Positions 1 to 12,331 of a stretch of DNA of 64,000 bases are shown here, piece after piece. Each line of letters opens with the position of its first letter. Within the stretch, counting starts at the first letter, position 1. The notes beneath the pieces were generated by a model. That model made no database searches. It was not told the origin of the DNA and was given only the letters and a program-made list of their open reading frames with translations. Origin of the DNA: Chamaecrista fasciculata (lineage: Eukaryota > Streptophyta > Magnoliopsida > Fabales > Fabaceae); NCBI GenBank assembly GCA_003254925.1, contig QANZ01041992.1, positions 204,401 to 268,400 on the forward strand, given 5' to 3'. Made by a program: the position numbers and the translations under genes.

Positions 1-631
1 ATCAACAAAAAATAACAAAAATGTTGCTTTTCTAGTAATTAGATTATTTAAAATCCCAATGCAAAAATATCGAAAAGCATTAAATTAAATTTTCAATAAT
101 TTAATCCAAACAACTCTGATTATTCACAATTTTCAAAATGATTTTTTCTACTTTTTTTTATTACTATCCTTATATAATTTATCGGTTTCATATTCTTTTG
201 CTTACCAACTACAATCATTATATACCTATTTAAATAATTTTATATCTACTTTTTTTTACTTATTATTACTCAAACAACATTTCAATTNCTAACCAAACAA
301 CATGTATAAATAAATGATTTTTCAACTAAACAAAAATTACTCATGCAGATCTCATAATTTCATTCCCCCTAAAATTTTTAGAATCCCATCCAAAATTTGA
401 AAGCACTAAGCAATGTTTATAGTGAAGATAAATAAAATGTTGTGTGGTTGAATTCATTACCCATCATACAAATGGCTTATCCCCTCCTAGCTAATTAATA
501 AAATATCTTATGTTTTAAAAATGAAATGAGTAAGTGTATTGAGAAGACTCTTTGAGTCACAATTCAATTGGTTCAATTGGTTGAATTAACAATGAGACTA
601 AGTGATATCATAAATATATAAATAAAAAATA
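1..631. other. AT-rich intergenic DNA, nothing recognised
   Basis: No open frame, RNA gene or clear repeat structure is visible. One ambiguous base lies at 287. Confidence 0.6.
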
Positions 632-800
632 GGGTAAATTACATAAAAGAACCCTGTGGTTTGACCCATTTTCAGATAGGGTCTATGTGGTTTAAAAAGT
701 TTTAAATTGGGGCCTGTGGTTTGCTCCGTTAACAAAATGAGTCCTGAGGTATATTTCCGTCTAAAATTTGACGGAAATATTGGCTAAAATACTATTATAA
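632..800. repeat. single arm of a 'gggtaaattac' foldback repeat
   Basis: Begins with gggtaaattacat and carries the phrases ccctgtggtttgacc and ctccgttaac. These match the arms of the two-armed foldback repeats at 18568-18967 and 48091-48456. No inverted partner arm follows, so this is a half copy or truncated element. Confidence 0.5.
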
Positions 801-886
801 GACCTTAACTATTAATTTTTATGCGTTTGACTCCCTATTTGTGAGAGAAGGACTTTGACGTAAAAAAAAAAGTTTCTTGCAAATGA

Positions 887-1237
887 ATGAAATTTCACCC
901 AAATTTTCTAGTTGCCCTTTATCTCCAGAATCTGCTCATGGTCGAACTAGACGCTCTGGAAGAGGTAAATTCGACGGTGGCGAACGCGATTCTTACAAAT
1001 TTGAGATCGGCCATGAAGAATTTGACGAAATTCGTGAGCAATAGTTTGGCGATTGTGACGAAGATTCTAGGTTTTCTGTCGAATAACAACATTCCGATCC
1101 ATCGGAGACTGTTTGGAATCGGAGCTGGATCCTCCGATTCGGAGTTTCCAGAATGGGTCGGGGCGGCGGAGAGGAGGTTGTTGCAGGAGACGACGAGCAA
1201 AACGACGCCGGATGCGGTGGTGGCTTTGGACGGATAA
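887..1237 (+). pseudogene. pectin methylesterase relic (end of inhibitor domain plus linker)
   Basis: The 116-codon frame resembles the middle of a type I pectin methylesterase. It has the end of the N-terminal PMEI domain (NLTKFVSNSLAIVTKILG), the linker with a processing-type HRRL, then FPEW, RRLLQ and the opening VVALDG of the catalytic domain. The frame stops exactly there. The whole catalytic domain and most of the inhibitor domain are missing, and no continuation is seen downstream. The ATG at 887 is probably not native, because the first 15 or so residues do not look like the family. The enzyme family de-esterifies cell-wall pectin; this copy cannot. It is called a pseudogene fragment on family resemblance recognised by eye. 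Confidence 0.65.
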
Positions 1238-2623
1238 TGATTCCAAGTTGGGCTGAGGAAAAAGAACTTTACTTGGCAAGTTGGCTTCTAGAAAAGTGGA
1301 ATGATAATGATTCCAAATAAATCAATTACTTAAAAAAAAGACTTTAGCAGAAAAATCTTTTACAAGTTGGAATCCAATGATAATGACTATACCAAGAGGT
1401 GAAGTGATATATATTGGCCTCTTGATAACCACCAAAGTACCTTTTTCATCTCTTCAAAGAAAAAAAAAAACACGTTTTTCTTTTCAAGAGGGATATACTA
1501 AAAGATAAGATTTGTGTTCATGAGAAGCTTTGTGTTCATCTAGATAGATATATACTTCACCATGAGTTTATTAATAGGTAACAATACAAAAGAAATTCTT
1601 TTAAGTTTTAATTATTGTACAAAAGAATTTGTTAATTTCAAATTTCTTTATAATTTTATAATTATCATCCATATCAATGTGAAAATGAGGTTTCTTTGAG
1701 CCAATATTAGAATTGAAACCAACTTCTTTTATTGATTGAATTACCATCCTTGGATTTTTCAGAAGTGCTGGAATAATTTCTCTGATGCTGTCCTCAACTG
1801 CAATAACATATCTTTAATTAGGAATGCGTTCATTTTCTTTGATGGCTTTCCCAAATTATCTTCCTTGGACTATCACATTTGTGAGAATCCAGATTCAAAA
1901 ATTTATTATTGTTAGAGGGTTCTATCTAGGCCGTTATAATCAATTTCAAAATTCTCATTAGATTACTTCATAGAAAATTACTCATTCATCCCCAAATAAT
2001 CTTATATAAATGACATTCCACTCCAGATATAATTTTAGTTAATTTCTCTTACCTGTCACACAGTGTAAGTATTTTTTGATTGACTTTGGTATCATAGTCT
2101 TGTTGCGAGAATTTCCTCTTAATTTTGAGCTCATCTTTATAGGAGTCGGGGAGTTAGCGCTAGGTTTAAAAACTCCATAAAAGACCATGTTAAAGAGAAA
2201 ACTTATTATTTGGTCCTTGAATTTATATCAAGTCAACTAATCAGTTTCTGAATAATCAAAATACACGATTTGATCAATGAATTATTTCAATTATCAACTA
2301 TTTAGTCCCTGATGATGATTTGGTTTCTGAATTTGAATTAATTTTATACTTTTTGATCACTGAATTTGTACTAAATTAATACTATTTGGTCCTTAAATTA
2401 AAACTAATTTTATACTTTTTGGTCCTTGAATAACTAAAAAAATGAGCAAACATGTTCTTAATTTAAAGAGTCCAATCAACCAGAGCCCAGAGCTTAGATC
2501 GTTAAACATAATAGTCAGAATGAGAATTCAGTACAGACTACATACATAGTGCAGAAATTGAATTGATAAAAAAAACATAAAGAGCATGAAATTAAGCAGG
2601 AGCTATTATTGCTATAGCAATTT
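1238..2623. other. intergenic DNA with degenerate low-copy repeats
   Basis: No gene seen. The phrase ataatgattcca recurs near 1237 and 1306. Between about 2205 and 2445 the phrases tttggtccttgaat and attttatactttttg recur, resembling degenerate arms of the foldback repeats that are common elsewhere in the window. Confidence 0.5.
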
Positions 2624-2683
2624 ACGACTTGTCGTCTATACTTTCAGTTTCAAGTTAAAAAAAAGGCGTGAACAGCAGGATTC
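2624..2683 (-). repeat. partial tandem copy of the tRNA-Ser 3' end and flank
   Basis: Positions 2624-2683 and 2690-2750 share acgacttgtcgtc, then a gtttcaa/A-run, then cgtgaac.gcaggattc. In the second copy that last phrase is the acceptor stem and T-arm of the tRNA gene. In the first copy only this 3' end is present. It is therefore a tandem duplication that includes about 17 bases of tRNA. Confidence 0.65.
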
Positions 2684-2724
2684 TTCTATACGACTTGTCG
2701 TCCATTGATCTAGTTTCAATAAAT

Positions 2725-2733
2725 AAAAAAAAA
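2725..2733 (-). terminator. RNA polymerase III terminator of tRNA-Ser
   Basis: Nine consecutive T on the minus strand begin directly after the tRNA 3' end, as expected for a Pol III stop. Confidence 0.75.
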
Positions 2734-2815
2734 CGTGAACGGCAGGATTCGAACCTGCGCGGGCAGAGCCCACATGATTTCTAGTCATGCCCGATAACCA
2801 CTCCGGCACGTCCAC
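2734..2815 (-). tRNA. tRNA-Ser (anticodon AGA)
   Basis: An 82-nt class II tRNA on the minus strand. The acceptor stem is GTGGACG/CGTTCAC with one G-U pair. The anticodon stem is CATGA/TCATG around loop CTAGAAA, with anticodon AGA at 2780-2782. A long variable arm has stem GGGC/GCCC, and the T-arm is GCAGG-TTCGAAT-CCTGC with an intact B box. Length, variable arm and anticodon all fit tRNA-Ser decoding UCU/UCC. No intron is present. The CCA end is not encoded, as usual in eukaryotes. Confidence 0.96.
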
Positions 2816-3203
2816 TTGATGAGATTATTCTTCCTATATTTTATTTATATATATATATGTAATTTAATTGTAAAAGCAATCCTTACTCGTTAAGCTTTTA
2901 TTTTAGTGAAGTCATTAGAATTTCCGGTTGATTATTACTTTATTTGATCGTGGCAAAGAAAACATGAAATATTTTNTATCTTGATTTGAAAGAAAAAGAC
3001 TCTTGGATTAGTCTAGTAATTATCTAGGTCATCATATAACAGTCACAAGAATTTTCCTCGCTAATGTCATGTCAGCATGCCAAGTGAAAAGTGAGCATAA
3101 TTGTTTAATTAATCCATAAAAACAAGGTCAAAGTGCACNGATGTAAAATATTATAATAATCATTAACTTTTTTTTAAAATAAAAATTTGAATGAAAATAG
3201 TTA
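2816..3203. other. intergenic DNA, nothing recognised
   Basis: AT-rich, with a short (TA)n run near 2845 and Ns at 2976 and 3139. No gene or repeat structure seen. Confidence 0.5.
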
Positions 3204-3644
3204 GGTCAAAGTGCACTTTTAGTTCCATAACTTTTTCTTATATCTCAATTTGGTCCCATAACTTTTTTTGTCGCACTTTTTGTCCTATATCTTTGCAAAA
3301 AGTTGTAGATTTGGTCTCGTATCACTTTTTGTCCCATATCTTTTGGTTAGGTTGCAGAATTGGTCATATATTTTTACAAAATGATTCACTTTCAGTCCCA
3401 CCTGATCCAAATATATGAGACCAATACTGTATTTGACAAAAAAATATGGGACCAATTCTGCAATCTGACCAAAAAGACATGGGACCAATTCTACAATCTG
3501 ACCAAAATATATGGGCCAAAAGTGTAACACAAGACCAAATCTGCAACTTGAGCAAAAGATATGAGACCAAAAGTGCAATAAAAAAGTTATGGGACCAAAT
3601 GGAGACCTTAGCAAAAATTATGGGACAAAAAGTGCACTTTAGCC
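3204..3644. repeat. foldback repeat, 'gtcaaagtgcac' family, copy 1
   Basis: The left end ggtcaaagtgcacttttag is the inverted partner of the right end gtgcactttagcc. Both arms repeat the phrases ttggtctcatatct / agatatgagaccaa and tgcaa(t/c)ctgacc. Related copies lie at 9841-10219, 52184-52563 and 58779-59729. The open frames across it are by-products of the repeated phrases. Confidence 0.75.
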
Positions 3645-4783
3645 AAATAGTTATTTTGTCATTTTCTAGAATCTAAGAATTTTTTTCACAATAACCAAAA
3701 TTCGGGAAGATCCTTTAACAAACAAGTCTTGGGACAAAACAAGACATGGTAATAGTTTTTCTTCTATCACTTTTTCAAGTAATTTTATGCATAAGATGTA
3801 AAATTTAAGGGGAGCTTTTGCACTTTAACCCCCTTTTTTCCTTTATCTAGAATAAAGAAAGTTTATGATGTTTAGTAAAGGCAACATGACTTGCCGACAC
3901 GAAACTCAACTTTATTCTCTACAAGTTACAAGTTATATATGGTAATCTTTCATTACTGACTTGACTACATTGACAGAGAGAGGAAATAAGAATTTCTTTT
4001 TCTTTTCAAATGGAATTGAAACATGAGTTTATAGATGCATTAGTCTAAACTCTAAAGGCACCATTAGAATTTATAAACAAACATTGCAAAAGCACAAGTT
4101 GGCTTCTGGCAAAAAGGAAAAAGAGACACAGGATGGCTTGTCCTAATATGCTAGTGAACGTTTTATTGACAAATATAATAATGTCCTTATGTAGATAATG
4201 AGGCATATTACACGATATTTTTTTTTGTAACAAAAAATTTAAGTGGAAGTAACTACCAATATCTCATTAAGATCAAGTAATATCTCTCGACCTCTTTGAG
4301 GATATTACTTAAAAAAAATTATATATCACTTATTAAATAAAACTCTCACATCGATTAGAAGATTTAAATCCTCACTCTTGTGGGATAAGAGGTTCGGTGA
4401 ATCTTCTAGTTAAGTTTTTTTTTTCTTTTAATTTAAAATGATTAATTACATTTGAAGGTACAAGAAATAGCATGGCAAAATGTGAGATATTATAAATATC
4501 ATATTTTGACAAGGACTACATTGTCATTGACGTGAGAAAGAGGGGCCATCTCTAATTTTTGCACATGCAAATAAACCTCACATCTTTCAAATTTTTAAAG
4601 TTTTAATCCATTGACTGTCAAAACTGCAATACAAACCATATCTTCTTGCAGATATTTCAAGTCCCTACCTCTGTCCCAACTCAAAAAATGCAATGCTAAT
4701 ACATGACAACTAGTACAACCACCAATAGAACAAACCAGCCAAGCAGGGTTTCTCACCATGTTTATTTCTGGACTAATTGTTTG
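3645..4783. other. intergenic DNA and probable 3' UTR of the CRM gene
   Basis: No gene seen at 3645-4640. The last 100-200 bases before 4784 should be the minus-strand 3' UTR of the CRM-domain gene; no poly(A) site is assigned. Confidence 0.45.
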
Positions 4784-7700
4784 CTAGTCACTGTCCCAAG
4801 CCTCATCTTCCTCCTTTGGGTTTCTCTTATGGTTATCATCATTTTTAACCACATTCCCCTCGTTATTTTTGCCGCTCCTCTGAGTGTATACACTGTCTTC
4901 CTCAGAATCTGATGAACGCCACATCGTGTTTTCTAAATCACCAAGTGTATCTTCAGACTCATCGGCATTTCCCCTACGATCCCTCGCCCCATTTTTCTTG
5001 TCTCTCCTCATGTGATGTGCATACTTGTCATCGTTATTGCTCCTGCGGTAATCACTGAGTTGTCTTGATGATCCATTTTCTTCCTCGTCAGATGCCCACA
5101 TTGTATTTTCAAGATCACTTAGCATGCTTTCTGATTCAGAATCTACTGCAGTTCTATTCCTACTAAATTCACCTTCTGCATGTCTATTTAAACTTCCATT
5201 GACTTGGGCCATGCCAAAAATTTTCCTTTTCTCTCTATCCACCTTATTTGCCGCCTTGAACCTGCCTTTTGCTTCACCGGAATTATTGCTGTCAAGATCA
5301 CTGTCATTGTCATATACATTACTAGTATGATAATCATCGTCAGAAATATTGCTTTCGTCATCACTATCACTAGACCCATGCTTAGTATTTGTAGTCTGCC
5401 GAAACCTCGAATTTCTAGCCTGACCATTATAATCATCATTTCTATAAGCATCAGATCTTATGAATTTTCCGCCAAATTCATCTCTGTTCCGATACCTAAT
5501 TCTTCCAATCTCTTCGTTTTCTTTCGCCTCTTCAACTTCATATTCTTTATCTGCCGCATCCTCTATCTCTGCTATGAATCGATCTAACTCCTCCTGGTCG
5601 CTGTCAACAGAAGGTTCCGACTGTTCAAAACCGTCGGGAGGTGAATCGAATGACTGTTTGCCTTCTTGGAAGACGTAAGGACTTCCTTCTTTCTTGTCAA
5701 TAGCATTGAAGAATGTGGAAGCCACTCTCTGGATACTGGCCATGGCAGCTGGATCCTCGGGATTTACACCCATCCGCCGGAGCTGCTGCTCTATTTTCTT
5801 TATGTTTAGCTTCTGAGATTCAAGCGCTTGCTCAAATCTGGCCTTAAAAAGAGCCTGCACACGAAATAGGAACAAAATATTTTACCTAATCTAAAATCAA
5901 ATTCTCAGCATATATTATAAATAGACATCGTAAAGGTGGTATTGAAGTGTGTCCCTATTACAGCAGACATAAGCAGTCAATACCACATCCAAACATAAAC
6001 CATATATTCACCAGGTAGTCATCGTTTCAATTAGGGCAATTAAATAGAAAGTTAATAAGGTGAGAATATTAAACTGCATTCACATTTAATGGTAAAGAAT
6101 TCCATATAATCAACCTTTCAATTAAAGCATTTTACAACAGATATAATCAACACAATGTGTTAAACACCTATTTGTTTTGGTCGGGAAAATAATTTTTTCC
6201 CTAGTGAAATATATTCAGGTCTTTTGTCATGGTTGAGAAGGCTAATCTTAACTCTTAAGATGCTACCATAAAAGCTCTAAAAATCAGGTAAAAGTCATTA
6301 ATTTCCAGGGTGATAAACAACATTGCTACATAATGTTCAACATAGATGACCTAAAAACCATAGTTCGTGCCTTCATGGTAGCCGAGGTAAAATGGCATCT
6401 TAAGCATTGCAAACAATGTCTGAGATAGTTAAAAAGGAAGCAGTAAACTGATGGAATTTAAAAAGGATTATAACTTGAAAACATACCTTCCTCTTTGTCA
6501 GGGTGTTGATGGGTATCAAATTTTTGGGTTGGCGATAGTTTCTGCCACGAAACATGATAATTGTTTTCACATTATGAATATTTATCACAATACCACCACT
6601 TAATCTTGCAAGCATTATAGCCATTTCTTTGATTTTCTCCTTGGGGAAGTTGTCACAACATACTTGGACAGTCTCGTGAAACTTCCAGTGGAGATGCATA
6701 TTTTGCACAACACCTCCAAAAACTCCTCGTACACCAACTGGAACATAATTCTTATTCCTGAATCCAATTTTTTTATAGGCCTGAAGTTGCTCAGGTGTGA
6801 AGAGCTCGGGGTCATGTCGAGAAGGAGGCAACTCTGGCAGCTCGTATTTCTTGAGTTTTTGCAATAGTAATGCCACTTTCTTCTTCGCCTGCAATAGTTA
6901 GAAGGTAGGTAAGTGACACTTAATCAGAAGATCACATAAAATGAACTATGACTTAACCAAGTGAAAACATATCAAGCCATACAAATGCCCAATCTGTCAT
7001 CATAAAATAAGAGGAAAAAACTAACTCACTAAAATTTAAAGCCAAAGAAGTAACAAAAACAAAATGTAAAGAGCATTGAATAAACTCACATTAAAACTAA
7101 GGATATGGCATAAATAATGTTTTAAAACTTTAACTACTTTGGCACATGCTGCATGAACTGGAAGAGGTGGAAGAGTCAGAGTCTACGATGTTGGGAAAGA
7201 ATAAAATGCATCTGACATCTGGGAAGAGTGTGGATAAATTTATCAGAGTATGATTCAGTAAGAGAGCACTTGCCTCTTTAAAGCTAGATATCCTTTTTTT
7301 CTTATTTCAACAACTCTCCTGTTTTGTTTTGTTAGCTGTATTTTTGCCATCAATGCGTATAATTTAAGCATTTCTATGCTTCGCAATCTCAAGTTAAAGA
7401 CACGTGTTCATCTCAATTTTTTTCCAGAGGCTATATCCTAGTTCATTGTTTGTGACAACAGCTTGTGGGAAATATAAACCCCCNCCCCCCCCCCCCCCCC
7501 CCAGAAAACTCCCTATATTTACTCCATTTGGGGATTATTAACAACTGGTGACATCAGCAGCATCGAATAGGAATGAATTAGTTTTACTAAGAACACAATA
7601 TGAGCTTAGAATAGATCAAATAGACAGGTCCACTGATAGGAAAGGATAAATAATTTACTCTTTTGAGATTGTAGATGAGCCTCTCCTCCTCAGTCATTAG

Positions 7701-8754
7701 CTTCTTTTTCAATTTTTTAGCTCTCCGAATTTCTCTTAATGTTTTACCAGATTCTTTCTGCATTCGCCTTTCCACCTTGCTCCGCATACTTCTTCCTTTT
7801 GACGTTGACATTGTACGGGAGGATACACTAAAAGGATTCAATGGCTTGAAACAAGAATTAGAAGTACCTTCATTGTATGGATGGATCACATTGCTTGAAA
7901 CATGCTCAGATGAAAGCCCTAAAGATACAGCACTCCTGAGGAAAAATGAAATTGAATCACAATAAGCCCTAGGCTTGAAATGTTGAAAGAAAAAAGTTCA
8001 GTTAAAGCACTCTGTCATGCTAAGAATGATAAAATTATATGTCTAAGATCATACAATTAAAAAGGTTGTATCCAAGTATATTATTGCTTGATTATATAAG
8101 GTGCTAATTAAGTACACCAACTGACCATTCTTCAAGTTGATGTTGACTGAAAAGGGCTAATAAAAGAAATGAAATATATATATAATTTAGATTTTCTCTG
8201 AAGGAAAAATTCTTTTTTGGCCATACTTCATTGTGAAAAAAGAAGGATGAAACAGTTCACTCCAGAATGAACAACAATATCTGTACCAAAACTTACGAAA
8301 ATCTTGGATTCAGCAAGGAATATGTCTATTCCATGGGGTATTTACCATTTACAAAAAAGGAGCTGAGGGATGAAATTGGATCAGATATACTGAGAAAAAA
8401 TTGAAAGCCAAGGAATGGGTCTTGTTATTATGGAAAGGCTTTGAAGTGAGTAATGGATGATATAATACTCAGAATCAGGAAAAAGAACAAGAATACGTCT
8501 CAGTCAATCAATGCTAACAAAAGAATTTTGCACTACGGAACCAAGAAACTTTCAGATCAAACTGAAAAGAGATTGACAATTTCACTATTCTAATATGTGG
8601 AATTAAATTCTCATTATTTCTCTTGACTATCTCAGCTCTCTGAAACAGCAAGCAATGAGAGATAGGGCAAAAACACATACCTGGAGAGATTGGGCTGAAT
8701 GAAAGAGGATACAAACTTCAAGCAATGCTTCTGTAAATTTCTTGTAGCAAACAT
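4784..8754 (-). CDS. single CRM-domain RNA-binding protein, probably organellar
   Basis: Four coding exons on the minus strand: 8754-8681, 7935-7659, 6888-6487 and 5854-4784. All junctions are GT-AG and the phases join to 607 residues. The ATG at 8754 opens a presequence-like stretch (MFATRNLQKHC..., basic, no acidic residues), suggesting import into mitochondria or plastids. The third exon holds one CRS1-YhbY (CRM) domain, about residues 146-240. It has the loop VGVRGVFGG (168-176; GxxG at 169-172), the helix with HLHWKFHE, and the C-terminal FRGRNY (230-235). CRM proteins bind RNA and assist group II intron splicing or ribosome assembly. Exon 4 adds a 356-residue tail, coiled at first, then rich in Asp, Glu, Ser and Asn, with LSDLENTMW at 496-504 repeated as LGDLENTMW at 555-563. 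It resembles the CFM9-like single-domain subgroup, but I cannot assign an orthologue. Target intron and organelle are inference. Confidence 0.88.
7483..7502. repeat. poly-C run with an ambiguous base in a CRM-gene intron
   Basis: About 20 consecutive C with one N at 7484, inside the intron between 7658 and 6889. The length is probably unreliable. Confidence 0.7.
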
Positions 8755-9800
8755 TGCTATATCAAGAAGCTTCCTTTTTGTCTGGATCAGTTTACACACT
8801 AGTTTGTGCTTGCTTTCTATTTCATGCTTCTCCTTCCATCACCAAAGAGATGTCTCACGGTCTCGGGAACTTGACCCGTCATCAACATGGTGAACGACTC
8901 CAATCACTATTCAAACTGCAATAAAAACAAAAATGGTTGAAATGATAAAGTAAAAAAATAATTAAAAATTGAAAATTCAAACAATAGCATCCTTCAATAA
9001 ACAGAATTAAAATTTGCCCTAAATAAAAACATAAAGTGTTACTCATAAGTAATCTCAGCAAGTACAAAGAAAATTATGGACCTCAAACTTCTGAAATTGT
9101 AAGAAACCCTAAACTATTTCTTTTTTTTTTTTTGATAAAAAACCTAAATTGACCACATTAGCAGCCTCAATCTCATTGCCATCATTTGCATGGGTTTCTT
9201 CAACATCACCATCGTCATCCTCAGTAGTTATTAAAAACATATTCTTAAAATCCAACGAAAAGCATGAATCAAAATCCACGAAAAAAATTCAATGTCAGTT
9301 TTATTGTTGATACTTTACTTTGAGAAAGCCTGAATAAATAAAGCTCCAAATTATTTTCCAACCAATTGAAATACTCAGTTTTGATATATAAGAACGCAAA
9401 CACAGAAGATGTAGTATGAAAAATTTCTTCAAATATCAAAACAAGGTTCGTTCGACAAAGGCAGTCGGTCAACAACAACAGAACAGTCAAGAAGCTCTAA
9501 TTTCCCACATATTCTCAGAAACCAAATGGGTAAAGAAAGAGGACAATGCCCAAAAATCTTAAGTTTCATGACTAGAAATGTAAATAAAAGAGCCATTAAA
9601 AGCGAGTTTTGAGAGTGATACTTTACCCCAACTTCTCATTTACCCAGAAATGGCGAGAGTATAAGTAGAAGAAATATGTGATGCTTCGATAACTGCTTGA
9701 ACGGAAGATGGAGAAGCTTGCTGAGTGCGATGATGGAGGTCGCTCGCTAGGTACTGCTGCAAGATGAAGAAGGGCATCAAAACATCGAAACGTACGTTTA
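8755..9800 (-). other. probable 5' UTR exons and leader intron of the CRM gene
   Basis: The exon with the start codon extends upstream to an acceptor TTTTTATTGCAG, giving a 5' UTR segment at 8755-8915. A donor CTGG/GTAAAT at about 9654 would end a first non-coding exon spanning roughly 9654-9790. The splice sites are seen; the transcript start is inferred. Confidence 0.45.
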
Positions 9801-9840
9801 CACTTAAAAAAAAAAAAAAGGAGAAAAGAAAAATTATATA

Positions 9841-10109
9841 TAGGCCAAAGTGACTTTTGTCTCATAATTTTTGCTTAGGTTTCAATTTAGTCCTATAATA
9901 TTTTTTGTTGCGCTTTTGATCTCATATATTTTGGTTAGGTCTCAATTTGTTCATGCGTTGCACTTTTGGTTTGATATCTTTGTGTCAAGTTGCAGAATTG
10001 GTCTCATATTTTTTGATTAGATTACAAAATTGATCTCATATCTTTACAAAAGGTTCCACATTGCTTGACTAATAGTAAAACTTTTTGCAAAGATATGAGA
10101 CCAAATATG

Positions 10110-10141
<32 letters not shown>

Positions 10142-10219
10142 TATCGGATCATATGATCAATGATGAGACCAATTTTAAACCTGACCAACTGACATGAGAC
10201 CAAAACTACATTTTGGCCT
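9841..10219. repeat. foldback repeat, 'gtcaaagtgcac' family, copy 2
   Basis: The left end aggccaaagtgacttttgtct and the right end accaaaactacattttggcct are inverted. The interior alternates ttggtctcatat and atgagaccaa. A poly(A)-(AT)n tract interrupts it near 10110-10143. Confidence 0.7.
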
Positions 10220-11312
10220 TAGTTATATATATATCAATATAGTGCAAAATACCGGACGGGCAATTGACCTGGCGAAGAGCTCAGGTCACTGGTTTAATGG
10301 TTCAACCGCTGGGTTACTGGTTCAACCGGTTGTGCCGGTTTACTTAATTTTTTTTAAAAAAATATACATATTCATTAAATACACACTAATAATTCATTCC
10401 AAAATCCGGACCAATCAAACAATAATCCATTCTGGACTAATCAAATAATTTATTTCACACCAAATCAGACCAATAATTCATATTACTAATCTCACATTCC
10501 GAAAAATAATTCAGAAACCTGGTTGTATTTTCAAAAGGATCCTTGAAGTTCTGTTAATTCAGAACTCTCCCCTTTTATCAAGATATGCTTCCAACTGAGT
10601 CCCTGCCCAAAATACGAATTGGCCCTGACTGTTTTTTTTCTTTTACAAAAAGGTCCCTGTTTCACTTCTCATCAGCGAAGGCGTCGGAAAAGGGAGAAAA
10701 CAATGAAGCAAAACAACAAAAACACGCTCGAAACTGATTCGAAGCAACAAAAACAAGAAATCAACAACCCAACACAAAAAGAAATCGCACAAAATCGTCA
10801 CAAATCGGACCTCAACCTTTGAAATTTCGCCGGCGATTTTCCTCACGATTCGCTCCCGATTCTGTCTCTCTCGGCCTCGTTTTCAAATGGGCAGACACCA
10901 CACTCTATCTCTCTCACACAAGATGAAAACGAAATGCCGAAACCCACGAACCCACGAACGGTGAACCCACGGCAGCCACAGACGAAGAGAACGGCGGAGG
11001 ATGAAGGAAGAGAGCGGCGAAGGATGAAGATTGAAGAGGAAAATGGAAATGAGAGTTGTGAATGAAAATGAGGCAGATTTTAGGGTTTAGGGAAAATGAG
11101 GCTGACTAGTTTTTTAGGGGTTTTTTTTTTAATGTGAACCGGTTGAAATCGGTTCATGGTTCACCGGATTGCATGCGAACCGGCGGGTTGAACCGGTGAC
11201 CCGTCGGTTCACTTGCATTCCGATAAATTGCTATTTTTGGACCGGCCTGGGCACCGGTTCGCCGGTCGGACCGCTCGGTCCGGTCCAGTTTTTTTACTCT
11301 GTATATTGATGG
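10220..11312. mobile_element. AACCGG-rich non-autonomous DNA element, copy 1
   Basis: Both ends are dense in ccggtt/aaccgg phrases: ggttcaaccgctggg and ggttcaaccggttgtgccgg on the left, gaaccggcgggttgaaccgg and ggtccggtccag on the right. The flanks atcaatata and tatattgat are reverse complements, so the ends are inverted. The interior (about 10610-11095) is GC-richer and gene-like but has no convincing coding frame. The same family occurs at 12332-13297. The superfamily is not assigned. Confidence 0.6.
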
Positions 11313-12331
11313 AAAAAGTACTATGCTTTAAATAATTTTTTTATTTCGTCCCCGATTTTACTATTATTTTTGTCTTTAAAGTTTTATATTTTGATTGATT
11401 TTACCATTTACTATAAATTTAGTCAAATATTAGTGGCAAATTCTACATGATTAATGACATATAATATAAAATTAATAGAAAAAGAAATTCAAATCCTAAT
11501 TCAAATTATAAAATACAGTGAAATTTGTTATTAATTTATTGAAAAAAAAAAGTCAAATGATAAAATTGACTTAAGTATGAAATTTTAGAGATAAAATTAA
11601 CCATAAACAAATATTGAAAATGATATGAAGTTTGAGGATGAAAAGGGAGTATTTGTCTATATTAATTTATAAGACTTTAGAATTCTTTTAAGTTGGTGTC
11701 TTTATGCATTTTACTTTTGTTTTTGGACCAAATTACACTTTTGGTCCTTATGCTTGAGACTACATTTTAATCCAACTTTTTTTTATCTTGTTTTTAGTAA
11801 ATATTCAAAACAGTCCCTGAAAGGTGCATCGGGTGACCATTTAGTCCCTAAAAGATCAAAATAGAGAAATTAGTCCCCAAAAGATGCAACATTTGTACAA
11901 AATGGTCCCTCCTTTGGTTCTCCTTAAATGCCATAGACCAAAAAGCTGATTTGGCCCGTTAAATACATAGATGCACCCTCCCCTCCCAACACAGATTTGA
12001 GCCGCCAACAAATAGCCACATCATTTAAGGCAAACTAAAACCAAAATCGCTTGACCCTATTTATGAAAAATCTGCAAAGTGCCTCTCTCAAAGATGAGTT
12101 GTCGTAGCTATAAAGGGGAGTGGAAGAGTTGAGAATATTGGATTGAAAAGTTACAAGACAAGTGACTCATCTTCATTTGTTATAATGTTGGAGAGGTGGA
12201 TTGCTTCAAAATGAGTCATTATTGTGTTTGTGGGATGAAAGCACAAATATTCATTGTCAAAACTGAAAATAAAAATTTTGGCCCACTCTACAAGGTGAGC
12301 TTGTAAGTGAAAGATGAGAACTGTATATATC
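11313..12331. other. repeat-derived intergenic DNA
   Basis: 11330-11720 has weakly inverted arms (tttgtctttaaagttttatattttgattgatttt-like phrases against their complement), resembling the foldback at 22428-23245. 11740-11910 repeats the phrase gtccct(g/a)aaa. No gene is recognised. Confidence 0.4.

Noticed and set aside
3285..3614. 109-codon minus-strand frame with repeated IGP-type phrases
   Set aside because: It lies entirely inside the foldback repeat 3204-3644. The repeated peptide phrases are translations of the repeated DNA phrase.
10619..10846. Overlapping small frames on both strands considered as a gene
   Set aside because: No conserved motif, no splice partner; inside an AACCGG-rich element.
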